36,553 nucleotides of DNA from an uncultured Luminiphilus sp. (GTDB lineage: Bacteria; Pseudomonadota; Gammaproteobacteria; Pseudomonadales; Halieaceae). How positions within the stretch are numbered: the first letter of the stretch is position 1; each line of letters begins with the position of its first letter. The position numbers and the translations under genes were made by a program. The notes under the pieces were generated by a model. That model had not been told where the DNA came from. It made no database searches and was given only the letters and a program-made list of their open reading frames with translations. This document shows, piece after piece, positions 1-7,252 of the stretch. The stretch is from assembly GCA_905479205.1 (NCBI GenBank), contig CAJQLP010000228.1:1-36553 (forward strand), in the 5' to 3' direction.

Positions 1-560
1 ATATCGCGCTCCTCGGCCAAGAACACCACGGTTGCCGGATCCCAGCCTGGGTTGTGTAGGCCGTCAGCTCCCCGATTGATGAATTCTTTAGGATCTTCGC
101 GCTTAGACCAATCGGTGCGATAAAGCACCCAGCTACCCTTGGGTATTTCGCCGTGCTGCGCTTCCCACGCTTTCACGAACTCGACGGTCATCAGAAAATC
201 CGCATCAGCGGCGGCTTCAGCGGAAGCGTCGATCACCACAAATGGCGCGACAAAATTTTCCAGAGGCAGCGTGTCGGTAGCGTGATGTTCATGATCTTTA
301 CCCGTAACCCAATGTATCGGGGCGTCAAAATGCGTGCCCGTGTGCTCGCCGCACTTGATGTTGTTCCAGTACCAAGCCGGTCCGCGCTCGTCATAGCGCG
401 AGATTTCTTCCTTGCTAAAGGGCCAAGATTTTTTCCAACCGAACTCTTCGGGCAACTCCAAAATTGGGGTGTCCGCTGCCAGTGTCACGCTCAGGTCGAC
501 AATACGGATGCCACCATTGCTAAGTGCCTGTGCCATTTGAGTGAGCGCATCCGTATTCAT
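1..560 (-). CDS. Cyclase family / kynurenine formamidase-like metal-dependent hydrolase (3' end outside window)
   Basis: The minus strand is open from an ATG at 558-560 to the window edge, giving the first 186 residues. The metal-binding signature of the cyclase family (PF04199, KynB-like) is visible: HTGTHFDAPIH at about residues 73-83, with H73, H77 and D79 as expected ligands. An early 'VDLSVTLAADTPI' segment also fits the family N-terminus. Members are usually about 210-270 aa, so roughly the last quarter is missing. A purine-rich stretch (gggaaaggg) upstream serves as ribosome site. Family members hydrolyse amide or lactone bonds, for example N-formylkynurenine or cyclic ketones and lactones; the substrate here cannot be told. 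It is divergent from the catabolic operon starting at 969. The plus-strand open frame over the same bases is its shadow. Confidence 0.88.
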   Translation of the reverse strand, partial: MNTDALTQMAQALSNGGIRIVDLSVTLAADTPILELPEEFGWKKSWPFSKEEISRYDERGPAWYWNNIKCGEHTGTHFDAPIHWVTGKDHEHHATDTLPLENFVAPFVVIDASAEAAADADFLMTVEFVKAWEAQHGEIPKGSWVLYRTDWSKREDPKEFINRGADGLHNPGWDPATVVFLAEERD

Positions 561-640
561 AGTATTTTCCCTTTCCCTGTGAGATTACGCAGATACTAAC
601 GGATTATCGGGTAAACGACGGCGTTAGGTCTGGTTAATAC

Positions 641-656
641 TTTAAGCCTAAAATAT
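641..656 (+). repeat. 16-bp AT-rich repeat, copy A
   Basis: TTTAAGCCTAAAATAT at 641-656 matches TTTAAACCTAAAATAT at 9293-9308 in 15 of 16 bases. Both copies sit in noncoding DNA upstream of plus-strand catabolic genes. The TAAAAT core could be a -10 element. With one mismatch allowed, several such pairs are expected by chance in a window this size, so the support comes mainly from position. Confidence 0.3.
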
Positions 657-672
657 AATCAAGGGGTATGTT

Positions 673-846
673 ATGGGACAGGAAGCGACAAAATCTGTGA
701 GCGATCCATTTGGACGGGTGCATGACACCGAAAATTTATATGTAGCGGGACCAAGCTTATTTCCAGAAAGCGGCGCGGTTAACCCAGCGTTCACCCAGAG
801 CGCGCTTGCCGCCCACCAAGCTGAACACCTAAGCGAGCAGAGTTGA
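673..846 (+). pseudogene. GMC oxidoreductase C-terminal remnant
   Basis: This 57-codon stretch translates to a peptide matching only the C-terminal signature of FAD-dependent GMC (glucose-methanol-choline) oxidoreductases: DPFGRVHDTENLYVAGPSLF, then PESGAVNPAFTQSALAAHQA. The NLYVAG and FP-x-SG-x-x-NP motifs normally contact FAD and lie at the very end of proteins of about 500 residues. The same frame is open only back to 652, where a TAA stops it, and nothing resembling the FAD-binding N-terminus is upstream. The start at 673 is simply the first ATG and probably not a real start. I read it as the scar of a deleted dehydrogenase gene; a short expressed ORF is possible but unlikely. Confidence 0.68.
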
Positions 847-968
847 GCGCTGCAACAGATAGCCAACCCTAATTTTGATACACTAAATCGACGAATAAAT
901 CAGAAAATGTGCGTAATTTCTTTTGCAAGAACCAATCCCCTTACCTCACGACTCATACAGGAACACAC

Positions 969-3062
969 ATGTCACCAGTTGTCAGCTACGCCCTCCACGG
1001 TAACATCGGTGTTATCAGTGTAGACAATGCCCCCGTCAACGCTCTGTCTCATGCGGTTCGCTCGGGTATTGCCGAGGCATTGACCGCTGCCTACTCTGAT
1101 GCATCTCAAGCCGTTATTATCAGCTGCGCGGGTAGAACATTTATTGCGGGCGCGGACATCACAGAATTTGGCAAGCCGCCGCAAGAGCCGTCACTGCCCG
1201 ATCTTCTTGAGCAACTGGATAATCATCCCAAGATCACCGTTGCAGCGCTCCACGGCACTGCGCTGGGTGGCGGATTCGAAACGGCACTCAGCTGTAACTA
1301 CAGAATTGCACTAGCCAGCGCGAAGGTGGGTTTACCCGAGGTGAAGTTAGGCTTGCTGCCTGGCGCTGGTGGTACTCAGCGAGTGCCTCGCCTGGCCGGG
1401 GTTGAGGGAGCCATCAGCCTCATGACAACAGGCAACCCCATTAATGCAAAAAAAGCCGCTGAATTGTCCTTAGTCGACCGAGTGGTGAACGGAGATGACT
1501 TAGTCGCCCAAGCCGTTGCCTATGCCGAAGAACTGGTCGCGGCAAACGCACCTCAAAAGCAAGCCCGCACGGCACAGATAACCCTCACCGACAGCGATCG
1601 CGCAATGTTGAACCAGCAGCGCACCCAGCTGCTGAAGAAAACTCGAGGCGAAACCGCGCCACAACGCATCATCGACTGCATTGAAGCAGCGGCAGAGCTG
1701 GGCTTCGAAGAGGGCCTGCGGCGTGAGCGAGAGTTGTTTATGGAATGCATGGCCGACCCTCAATCCGCCGCCATGCGTCACATGTTTTTCGCTGAGCGTG
1801 CCGCCGCCAAGATCAACAGCTTACCCAAGGATACGCCGATCGTTGATATTCAGCGCGTGGGCATCATTGGTGCTGGCACTATGGGTGGCGGTATCGCCAT
1901 GTGTTTTGCCCAAGTGGGCATCCACGTGACCTTGGTTGATATGAGTGAAGACGCCGTAAAAGCTGGTCTCGACAAGATCGCAAAAAACTATGCCATCAGC
2001 GTCTCTCGAGGTCGTTTCTCAGAGGCGCAGGTGGCCTCCATAATGGCTAACATAACACCTTCCTCAAGCTACCAAGATCTAGCCGAGGTTGATCTCGTGA
2101 TAGAAGCCGTCTTTGAGAACCTCGCGGTTAAACAGGAGGTCTTCAAAACGCTGGACGGCATCTGTAAACCCTGCGCCATCCTTGCCAGTAACACCTCTTA
2201 CCAAAATATTGACGAGATTGCGGCTGCCACATCGCGCCCGAGCAGCGTCCTTGGCATGCATTTTTTCAGTCCCGCAAACGTAATGAAGCTGCTTGAGGTC
2301 GTTCGTGGTGCCGAAAGCAGTGACTCCATCATCGCAACAGCAATGACGGTTAGTAAAAAGATTGGCAAAGTCCCCGTGCTGTCTGGGATGTGCTACGGCT
2401 TCATCGGGAATCGCATGCTGCGGCCCTACTCCCGAGAAGCCGCGCTTTGTCTTATGGAGGGCGCGACGCCTGCACAAATCGATGGCGCTATGGAGCGCTG
2501 GGGTATGGCCATGGGGCCCATGGCCGTCGGCGATTTAGCTGGCCTGGATATTGGCTACAAAGCCCGAGAGCAACTTACTGAAGAGCAAAAAGGAGAGCCG
2601 GCGAGCTATCTGGTTGCAGATCGGCTGGTGGAAGCCGGCCGCTTAGGGCAGAAATCCGGCGCAGGATATTATCAATACGACCCCGAGACTCGACGTCGTA
2701 TGGATGATCCCGCGGTAATGGAAATTGTCGCAGCGACCTGCGCAGAGCTAGGCATCAATCGTCGCACAATCAGTGACGAGGAAATCGTTGATCGTCTGAC
2801 ACTCGCCCTCGCCAATGAAGGCGCAAAAATCCTCGAGGATGGCATTGCCCAGCGGGCCAGCGATATCGACGTTGTGTACTGCTACGGCTATGGCTTTCCC
2901 CGCTTCAAAGGTGGACCTATGCACAACCTAGAGGCCGTGGGTATCCCCCGCGCGGTGGCTCGGATGGAGGAATTTGCCAGCAAGCTGAGTGCACAAAATT
3001 GGCAAACCGCAAAAACCTTGCAGGAACTGAGCACAAACGGCGGCAAGCTGGCGGATGTCTAA
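969..3062 (+). CDS. Enoyl-CoA hydratase / 3-hydroxyacyl-CoA dehydrogenase fusion (FadB/FadJ-like)
   Basis: Bifunctional beta-oxidation enzyme, 697 aa, cytosolic. The N-terminal crotonase domain (about residues 1-185) has the oxyanion-hole segments GADITEF (61-67) and HGTALGGGFE (95-104). Both catalytic glutamates are present: E104, and E124 in GLPEVKLG. From about residue 295 comes the NAD-binding 3-hydroxyacyl-CoA dehydrogenase domain (VGIIGAGTMGGG), with the catalytic histidine in GMHFFSPA near residue 431, followed by two C-terminal 3HCDH domains. I chose ATG 969 over the upstream GTG at 909 because the extra 20 residues do not look like the family start. This is the first gene of a seven-gene plus-strand operon and its stop overlaps the next start by 8 bp. 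Gene order differs from a standard fadBA pair, so it probably serves a dedicated pathway, not general fatty acid degradation. Confidence 0.9.
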   Translation: MSPVVSYALHGNIGVISVDNAPVNALSHAVRSGIAEALTAAYSDASQAVIISCAGRTFIAGADITEFGKPPQEPSLPDLLEQLDNHPKITVAALHGTALGGGFETALSCNYRIALASAKVGLPEVKLGLLPGAGGTQRVPRLAGVEGAISLMTTGNPINAKKAAELSLVDRVVNGDDLVAQAVAYAEELVAANAPQKQARTAQITLTDSDRAMLNQQRTQLLKKTRGETAPQRIIDCIEAAAELGFEEGLRRERELFMECMADPQSAAMRHMFFAERAAAKINSLPKDTPIVDIQRVGIIGAGTMGGGIAMCFAQVGIHVTLVDMSEDAVKAGLDKIAKNYAISVSRGRFSEAQVASIMANITPSSSYQDLAEVDLVIEAVFENLAVKQEVFKTLDGICKPCAILASNTSYQNIDEIAAATSRPSSVLGMHFFSPANVMKLLEVVRGAESSDSIIATAMTVSKKIGKVPVLSGMCYGFIGNRMLRPYSREAALCLMEGATPAQIDGAMERWGMAMGPMAVGDLAGLDIGYKAREQLTEEQKGEPASYLVADRLVEAGRLGQKSGAGYYQYDPETRRRMDDPAVMEIVAATCAELGINRRTISDEEIVDRLTLALANEGAKILEDGIAQRASDIDVVYCYGYGFPRFKGGPMHNLEAVGIPRAVARMEEFASKLSAQNWQTAKTLQELSTNGGKLADV

Positions 3063-4713
3063 GGTGACTGCAACAAACCCCATCCCGACATCACCAAGGG
3101 AGGCACTGGCGCAATCGGCGGCGAAGTTTCCTCGTCATGAAGCGCTGCATATTCCGGCCACGGCCTGCGCCCATTACGCTTCTGAGGGGGACGTACCCGC
3201 CGCGATTAGTCTGAGTTACGAGAAACTCGAAGCCGCCGTCACCCGAGGCACAGAAATTTGGGCTGGTACGGGCATTAACGGTCGGGTAGCGCTGGTACTG
3301 GAGAATCGTGTCGATTTTTTTGTCCAGTGGTTGGCCCTGAATGCACTAGGCATCAGTGTTATACCCATCAACCATGAAATGCCCGATGAAGAGATCCCCT
3401 ACTACCTTGAACACGGGGAAGCGGTCGCCATATGCGCGCTCGCTGAACATGTTGAGCGCCTCACGGACATCAGCAGCTCCTTGGAAACGCCGTTACCCGT
3501 GGTTAGCCCCCAGTCGGTAATCGCGCTTAACTTTGGCAAACCGTTATCTGCTCCCCGCATCGAGTTTAGCACCGAGTGTGCGCTGCTCTATACATCCGGC
3601 AGCACTGGCAAGCCCAAGGGCTGCGTGTTAGATAACGACTACTTCATTCAGCAAGGGCTATGGTATCGAAGCCTTGATGGCCACATCAGTCTGCAGGAAG
3701 GAGCAGAGCGACTTCTAACCCCTCTCCCCCTTAGTCACATGAACGCCATGTCGGTATCGACCATGGCCATGCTGATGACTGGTGGTTGCCTCATACAACT
3801 GGATCGTTTCCACCCTTCAACCTGGTGGCGCAGCGTCCGTGACTCGCAAGCTACCGCTCTGCACTACCTCGGAGTGCTGCCCGCCATTCTGCTGGCCCTC
3901 CCCGAGGATGAAGCAGACGATTTTTCTGATCAGATACGCTTTGGCTTTGGCGCGGGGGTAAATCCCGCCCACCATGCACGCTTTGAAAAACGTTTTGGTT
4001 TTCCGTTGATAGAAGCTTGGGCAATGACCGAGTGCGGCGCGGGAGGCGCCATCATTGCCAATAATGAACCCCGTCATGTGGGGCAGTGCTGCTTCGGTAA
4101 ACCCTTGCCCATCATCGAGTGGCAGATGGTGGACGAGGCCAAACAACCCGTTGATAAGGGCGTCCCCGGCGAACTCAGAGTGCGAGCAAAAGGTGCCAAC
4201 CCGCGCAAAGGCTACTTCGCAGGCTACCTAAACAACCCCGAGGCCACCGCCGAGGTCTGGGCTGACGGTTGGCTTAACACCGGTGATGTCGTGGTTGAGC
4301 TAGACGATGGATCACTGGCGTTTGTAGATCGACGGAAAAATATCATTCGCCGCTCCGGGGAGAATATCTCCGCCCTTGAGGTGGAAGCAGCCCTAGCTGA
4401 CCATCCCGCAGTTCACACCGCCGTAGTCACCCCCGTGCCCGACGAAATGCGCGGTGAAGAGGTGGCTAGCTGCATCATACTGAATGAGGGGTTTATCCCC
4501 GATCTTGCAACGGCTAAGAGCATTCAAGGTCACGCGTTGGGCAAGTTGGTGTATTTCAAGGCGCCTGCCTGGTTCATTTTTGCCAGCTCACTACCGGTCA
4601 CCGCATCCAATAAGCCCAAGCGAGCGGACATCAAAGCTCTCGCCCGCACCGCGCTCGAAGATGGATCGGCCATCGATCTACGCCCGCTCAAGAAAAGAAG
4701 CGCCAGCAAATGA
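3055..4713 (+). CDS. ATP-dependent acyl-CoA ligase (ANL superfamily)
   Basis: A 552-residue AMP-forming acyl-CoA synthetase that would activate a carboxylic acid to its CoA thioester before beta-oxidation. Visible motifs are the ATP/AMP loop LLYTSGSTGKPKG (178-190), a MTECGAGG A5-type motif, NTGDVVVELDDGSL and DRRKNIIRRSGENIS for the hinge region. The C-terminal catalytic lysine lies in the SNKPKRADIKAL segment. Overall it resembles carnitine/crotonobetaine-CoA ligase-like proteins more than FadD, but sequence alone does not fix the substrate. The start overlaps the preceding stop (ATGTCTAA), and a GGCGG just upstream can serve as ribosome site. It lies between the hydratase/dehydrogenase and the thiolase-fold gene, so it probably supplies their CoA substrate. 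Confidence 0.88.
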   Translation: MSKVTATNPIPTSPREALAQSAAKFPRHEALHIPATACAHYASEGDVPAAISLSYEKLEAAVTRGTEIWAGTGINGRVALVLENRVDFFVQWLALNALGISVIPINHEMPDEEIPYYLEHGEAVAICALAEHVERLTDISSSLETPLPVVSPQSVIALNFGKPLSAPRIEFSTECALLYTSGSTGKPKGCVLDNDYFIQQGLWYRSLDGHISLQEGAERLLTPLPLSHMNAMSVSTMAMLMTGGCLIQLDRFHPSTWWRSVRDSQATALHYLGVLPAILLALPEDEADDFSDQIRFGFGAGVNPAHHARFEKRFGFPLIEAWAMTECGAGGAIIANNEPRHVGQCCFGKPLPIIEWQMVDEAKQPVDKGVPGELRVRAKGANPRKGYFAGYLNNPEATAEVWADGWLNTGDVVVELDDGSLAFVDRRKNIIRRSGENISALEVEAALADHPAVHTAVVTPVPDEMRGEEVASCIILNEGFIPDLATAKSIQGHALGKLVYFKAPAWFIFASSLPVTASNKPKRADIKALARTALEDGSAIDLRPLKKRSASK

Positions 4714-4781
4714 GTCCCGTGTTCGCCTCATCATTACGGCGTGTGACTGCCCAGCAAACACCCATGGCGAACATGTTGTGA
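4710..4781 (+). other. 23-codon mini-ORF linking ligase and thiolase-like genes
   Basis: An ATG at 4710 overlaps the ligase stop as ATGA (4710-4713). It opens a 23-codon frame that ends at TGA 4779-4781, and this stop overlaps the proposed GTG start of the next gene as GTGA (4778-4781). The peptide (MSPVFASSLRRVTAQQ...) resembles nothing I know. It could pass ribosomes from ligase to thiolase-like gene by stop-start coupling, or be the leftover of a frameshifted N-terminus. No start with a clear ribosome site of its own exists for the thiolase-like gene, which favours the coupling idea. Confidence 0.35.
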
Positions 4782-5962
4782 GGAACTACGAAGGTATCGC
4801 TCTGGTCTGCCCCGTGAGTCTGGGTTATGCCAAACAGAGCTCACACGGCGCCGCCTGGTATGTTGGGTCAGTGCTGAGAGAGATTATACACTCGGCGGGC
4901 ATTGCAAAATCCGACGTTGACGGCCTCGCGGTTTCGAGCTTTTCTCTAGGCGTTGACTCAGCTATCGCGCTCACTCAGCACTTTGGTCTCTCACCCCGCT
5001 GGATAGAACAGGCCAACATGGGTGGCGTGTCGGGAATTGTGGCCCTGCGCAAAGCCGCCAGAGCGGTGCAATGCGGCGAGGCGCAGATCGTGGCCTGCAT
5101 CGGGGGCGATGGTGCTGGTCACCGATCTTTTGAAGCGACCGCCGCCCACTTTTCCAGCTGGAGCATAGACGCTTCCTTTCCCTACGGCGCCGGTGGCCCC
5201 AACGCAGCCTTCAGTCTCATCACCCGCCACTACATGGAAAAGTACGGTGCAAAACGGGAGGATTTCGCTCGAATCGCGGTAGACCAGCGGTACAACGCCA
5301 ATCATTACCCCAAGGCGCTGCTGGGTCACAAACGCCTAAGCACGCAAGACTACCTGCAGGCGCGGCCCATCGCAGGACCGCTGCATTTATTTGACTGCGT
5401 AATGCCCTGTGCGGGGGGCGAAGGATTTCTGATCATGTCAGAGGCCCGGGCGCGCACCCTCAAACTCCCCTTCGTGCGTCTGCTGGCTGCTGACGAGTTG
5501 CACAACGCTCACCCGAAAGACTCAGTTCAAGACCGAGGGGGCTGGACCGAATACATGTCAGCGCTGTACCAGCGCGCCGGTGTGGGACCTGAGGATATCG
5601 ATTTACTGCAGACCTATGATGACTATCCCGTCATCAGCATGATGCAAATTGAAGATCTGGGATTCTGCGAAAAAGGCGACGGACCCAGGTTTGTGCAAGA
5701 AACCGATATGCGTTTCGATCACTCAGGCGCCCCGTCGCGCAAACTGCCTCATAACACCTGTGGCGGTCAATTGTCTTGCGGGCAGGCTGGATCTGCCGCG
5801 GGCTATCTGGGGCTCACCGAGACGATTCGTCAGCTGACCCACACCGCCGGAAGCAATCAGGTCCCTCGGGCTCGCCACGGCTTAGTGAGTGGCTATGGCA
5901 TGGTCAACTATGATCGAGGTTTATGTAGCGGTGCCGCGCTACTGGCGAGGGGTGACGCATGA
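4778..5962 (+). CDS. Thiolase-superfamily protein, lipid-transfer (SCP-x/Ltp2-like) type
   Basis: A 394-residue thiolase-fold protein. The start GTG at 4778 gives MRNYEGIALVCPVSLGYAK, the expected first beta strand; the frame is open further upstream but that part reads as ligase shadow. Family landmarks include SDVDGL (45-50), GDGAGH, the PYGAGGPNAAF segment, DCVMPCAGGEGF and EDLGFCEKGDG. The usual catalytic residues are missing: the nucleophile region reads NMGGVSG (80-86) with no cysteine, the HDCF position reads YDDYP (280-284), and the C-terminal GHP motif is replaced by SCGQAGSAAG (333-342). It is translationally tied to a DUF35 gene, the usual partner of this class. Such pairs act as thiolases or, in steroid side-chain breakdown (Ltp2-ChsH2), as retro-aldolases. 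Function beyond carbon-carbon cleavage or formation on CoA esters is inference. Confidence 0.82.
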   Translation: MRNYEGIALVCPVSLGYAKQSSHGAAWYVGSVLREIIHSAGIAKSDVDGLAVSSFSLGVDSAIALTQHFGLSPRWIEQANMGGVSGIVALRKAARAVQCGEAQIVACIGGDGAGHRSFEATAAHFSSWSIDASFPYGAGGPNAAFSLITRHYMEKYGAKREDFARIAVDQRYNANHYPKALLGHKRLSTQDYLQARPIAGPLHLFDCVMPCAGGEGFLIMSEARARTLKLPFVRLLAADELHNAHPKDSVQDRGGWTEYMSALYQRAGVGPEDIDLLQTYDDYPVISMMQIEDLGFCEKGDGPRFVQETDMRFDHSGAPSRKLPHNTCGGQLSCGQAGSAAGYLGLTETIRQLTHTAGSNQVPRARHGLVSGYGMVNYDRGLCSGAALLARGDA

Positions 5963-6504
5963 ATTTAAAGGAAAAGATGCAGCGCCGGCTGAAGCTGAGC
6001 CGACCTTCACTGCGAGCACGAGCCCGTCCTCCCAAGCACCGAACGACGTTAGGAGCTCAGTTCACCGCCGCCAATCTATCCACGGCGCTGGCGCTGCAGC
6101 ATTGCAAGAGCTGTGGACACACCCAGTACCCACCCACTGAACTCTGCGGTATCTGCCTTGAAGACCAGTTGATCTACCAACCGGCCGATGGCGCGGGGGT
6201 CATACTGGCGAAAACCGAGCTCCATCACAGCCTGTGGGAATACTTCAAACGTCGGCTGCGCCAGGGATCCTGGCCTTTGTGCTCAGTTGCGCTGAACTCG
6301 GGGCCCGAGGTCATTGCCCACTTGGGTTCTGATCACCTCAAGGCCGGCGATCCTGCGCGGGTGTTCAGTCACACGGACGCCTCCCAACAGGCGGTCTTGA
6401 TTGCGGTCGATGCCAACGTCGATGTTTCCTACCCCGAGGCTAGGCGTGAAATTGTTTCAGCGATGAACCTCGATATCCCCGCCATCAAAGAGGATGGTCT
6501 ATGA
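5959..6504 (+). CDS. DUF35 / OB-fold Zn-ribbon acyl-CoA-associated protein
   Basis: A 181-residue protein with a rubredoxin-like zinc ribbon, C49-x2-C52 and C63-x2-C66 (CKSCGHTQYPPTELCGIC), followed by the OB-fold domain of the DUF35/ChsH2 family. These proteins bind acyl-CoA and form complexes with thiolase-fold partners; here the gene starts inside the stop of its partner (ATGA at 5959-5962). The first 35 or so residues are basic and unusual (MNLKEKMQRRLKLSR). A later start is possible but none is preceded by a good ribosome site, and the overlap supports 5959. Most likely it delivers or positions the CoA substrate for the thiolase-like subunit. Confidence 0.85.
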   Translation: MNLKEKMQRRLKLSRPSLRARARPPKHRTTLGAQFTAANLSTALALQHCKSCGHTQYPPTELCGICLEDQLIYQPADGAGVILAKTELHHSLWEYFKRRLRQGSWPLCSVALNSGPEVIAHLGSDHLKAGDPARVFSHTDASQQAVLIAVDANVDVSYPEARREIVSAMNLDIPAIKEDGL

Positions 6505-7235
6505 ATCTCACACACGAACATATTGTTGTCACTGGGGGCAGTACGGGTATTGGCGCGGCCATCTGTGACGCTTTTCTTGCTCAGGGGCTGTCGGTTATCA
6601 ACCTGTCACGACGCCCGCTGGAGCGCGCCAACGACCGGTTGCTCAACTTGGAATTAGACCTCAGCGATCGCGCGGCAACCGAGCGTGTGGCACAGGATAT
6701 TGCCAGTCGGTTCTCGGTGACCGGACTCATTCACAACGCGGGCTTGATTCGAGCGGATCTGGTCGAAGATGTAAAGCTGGATGACTTAGACTATTTGAGT
6801 CAGGTTCACATTGGCGCAGCTATTACCCTGACTCAAGCGTTTATCCCGGCAATGAAGGCTGCGGGTTTTGGTCGCATTGTGCTGATTACTTCCCGCGCCG
6901 CTCTTGGGCTGCAAACCCGCACCAGTTATACCGCGACCAAAGCCGGAATGATGGGCATGGCGCGAACTTGGGCGCTGGAACTGGGCGCCTTTGGCATCAC
7001 CGTCAACACAGTAGCTCCCGGGCCCATCCAAGATACAGAAATGTTTGCGGCGGTCATTCCAGAGGGAAGTGAAAAGATTCCCTCTATGGCAGCTAGCATT
7101 CCTGTGAAACGACTGGGCCGGTCGTCTGACGTTGCCAACGCGGTATGTTTTTTAGCCGCTGGAGAGTCGGGCTTTATAACCGGCCAAACCCTAATGGTTT
7201 GCGGTGGAGCCAGCCTTGGCTCACTGAGCCTTTGA
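6501..7235 (+). CDS. Short-chain dehydrogenase/reductase (SDR)
   Basis: A classical SDR of 244 aa. The Rossmann glycine motif TGGSTGIG is at 11-18, NAG at 79-81 and the catalytic triad is S131, Y143 and K147 (YTATKAG). VAPGPI follows near residue 175 and the C-terminus ends with the FITGQ-type substrate loop. It is NAD(P)-dependent and probably oxidises or reduces a hydroxyl/keto group. Its position directly before a Rieske oxygenase fits a cis-dihydrodiol or hydroxyacyl dehydrogenase role. The start overlaps the DUF35 stop (ATGA), so it belongs to the same operon. The exact substrate is unknown. Confidence 0.88.
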   Translation: MNLTHEHIVVTGGSTGIGAAICDAFLAQGLSVINLSRRPLERANDRLLNLELDLSDRAATERVAQDIASRFSVTGLIHNAGLIRADLVEDVKLDDLDYLSQVHIGAAITLTQAFIPAMKAAGFGRIVLITSRAALGLQTRTSYTATKAGMMGMARTWALELGAFGITVNTVAPGPIQDTEMFAAVIPEGSEKIPSMAASIPVKRLGRSSDVANAVCFLAAGESGFITGQTLMVCGGASLGSLSL

Positions 7236-7252
7236 CCTCGGAGGGCAAGCTT

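Larger units (their letters stand above)
561..968. other. Intergenic gap between cyclase gene and catabolic operon
   Basis: This 408-bp gap separates two divergent transcription units. It holds the GMC remnant (673-846) and an AT-rich segment at 641-656 that is nearly repeated upstream of the glutaryl-CoA dehydrogenase gene. The promoter for the plus-strand operon should lie here, most likely after the remnant (847-960), but I could not identify a convincing -35/-10 pair. Confidence 0.5.

Noticed and set aside
153-599. 148-codon plus-strand open frame at the left end
   Set aside because: It is the shadow of the minus-strand cyclase-family gene, which has the HTGTHFDAPIH motif and a proper start at 560.
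2079-2477. 132-codon minus-strand frame inside the hydratase/dehydrogenase gene
   Set aside because: No recognisable motif; it lies fully within a gene with strong domain evidence on the other strand.
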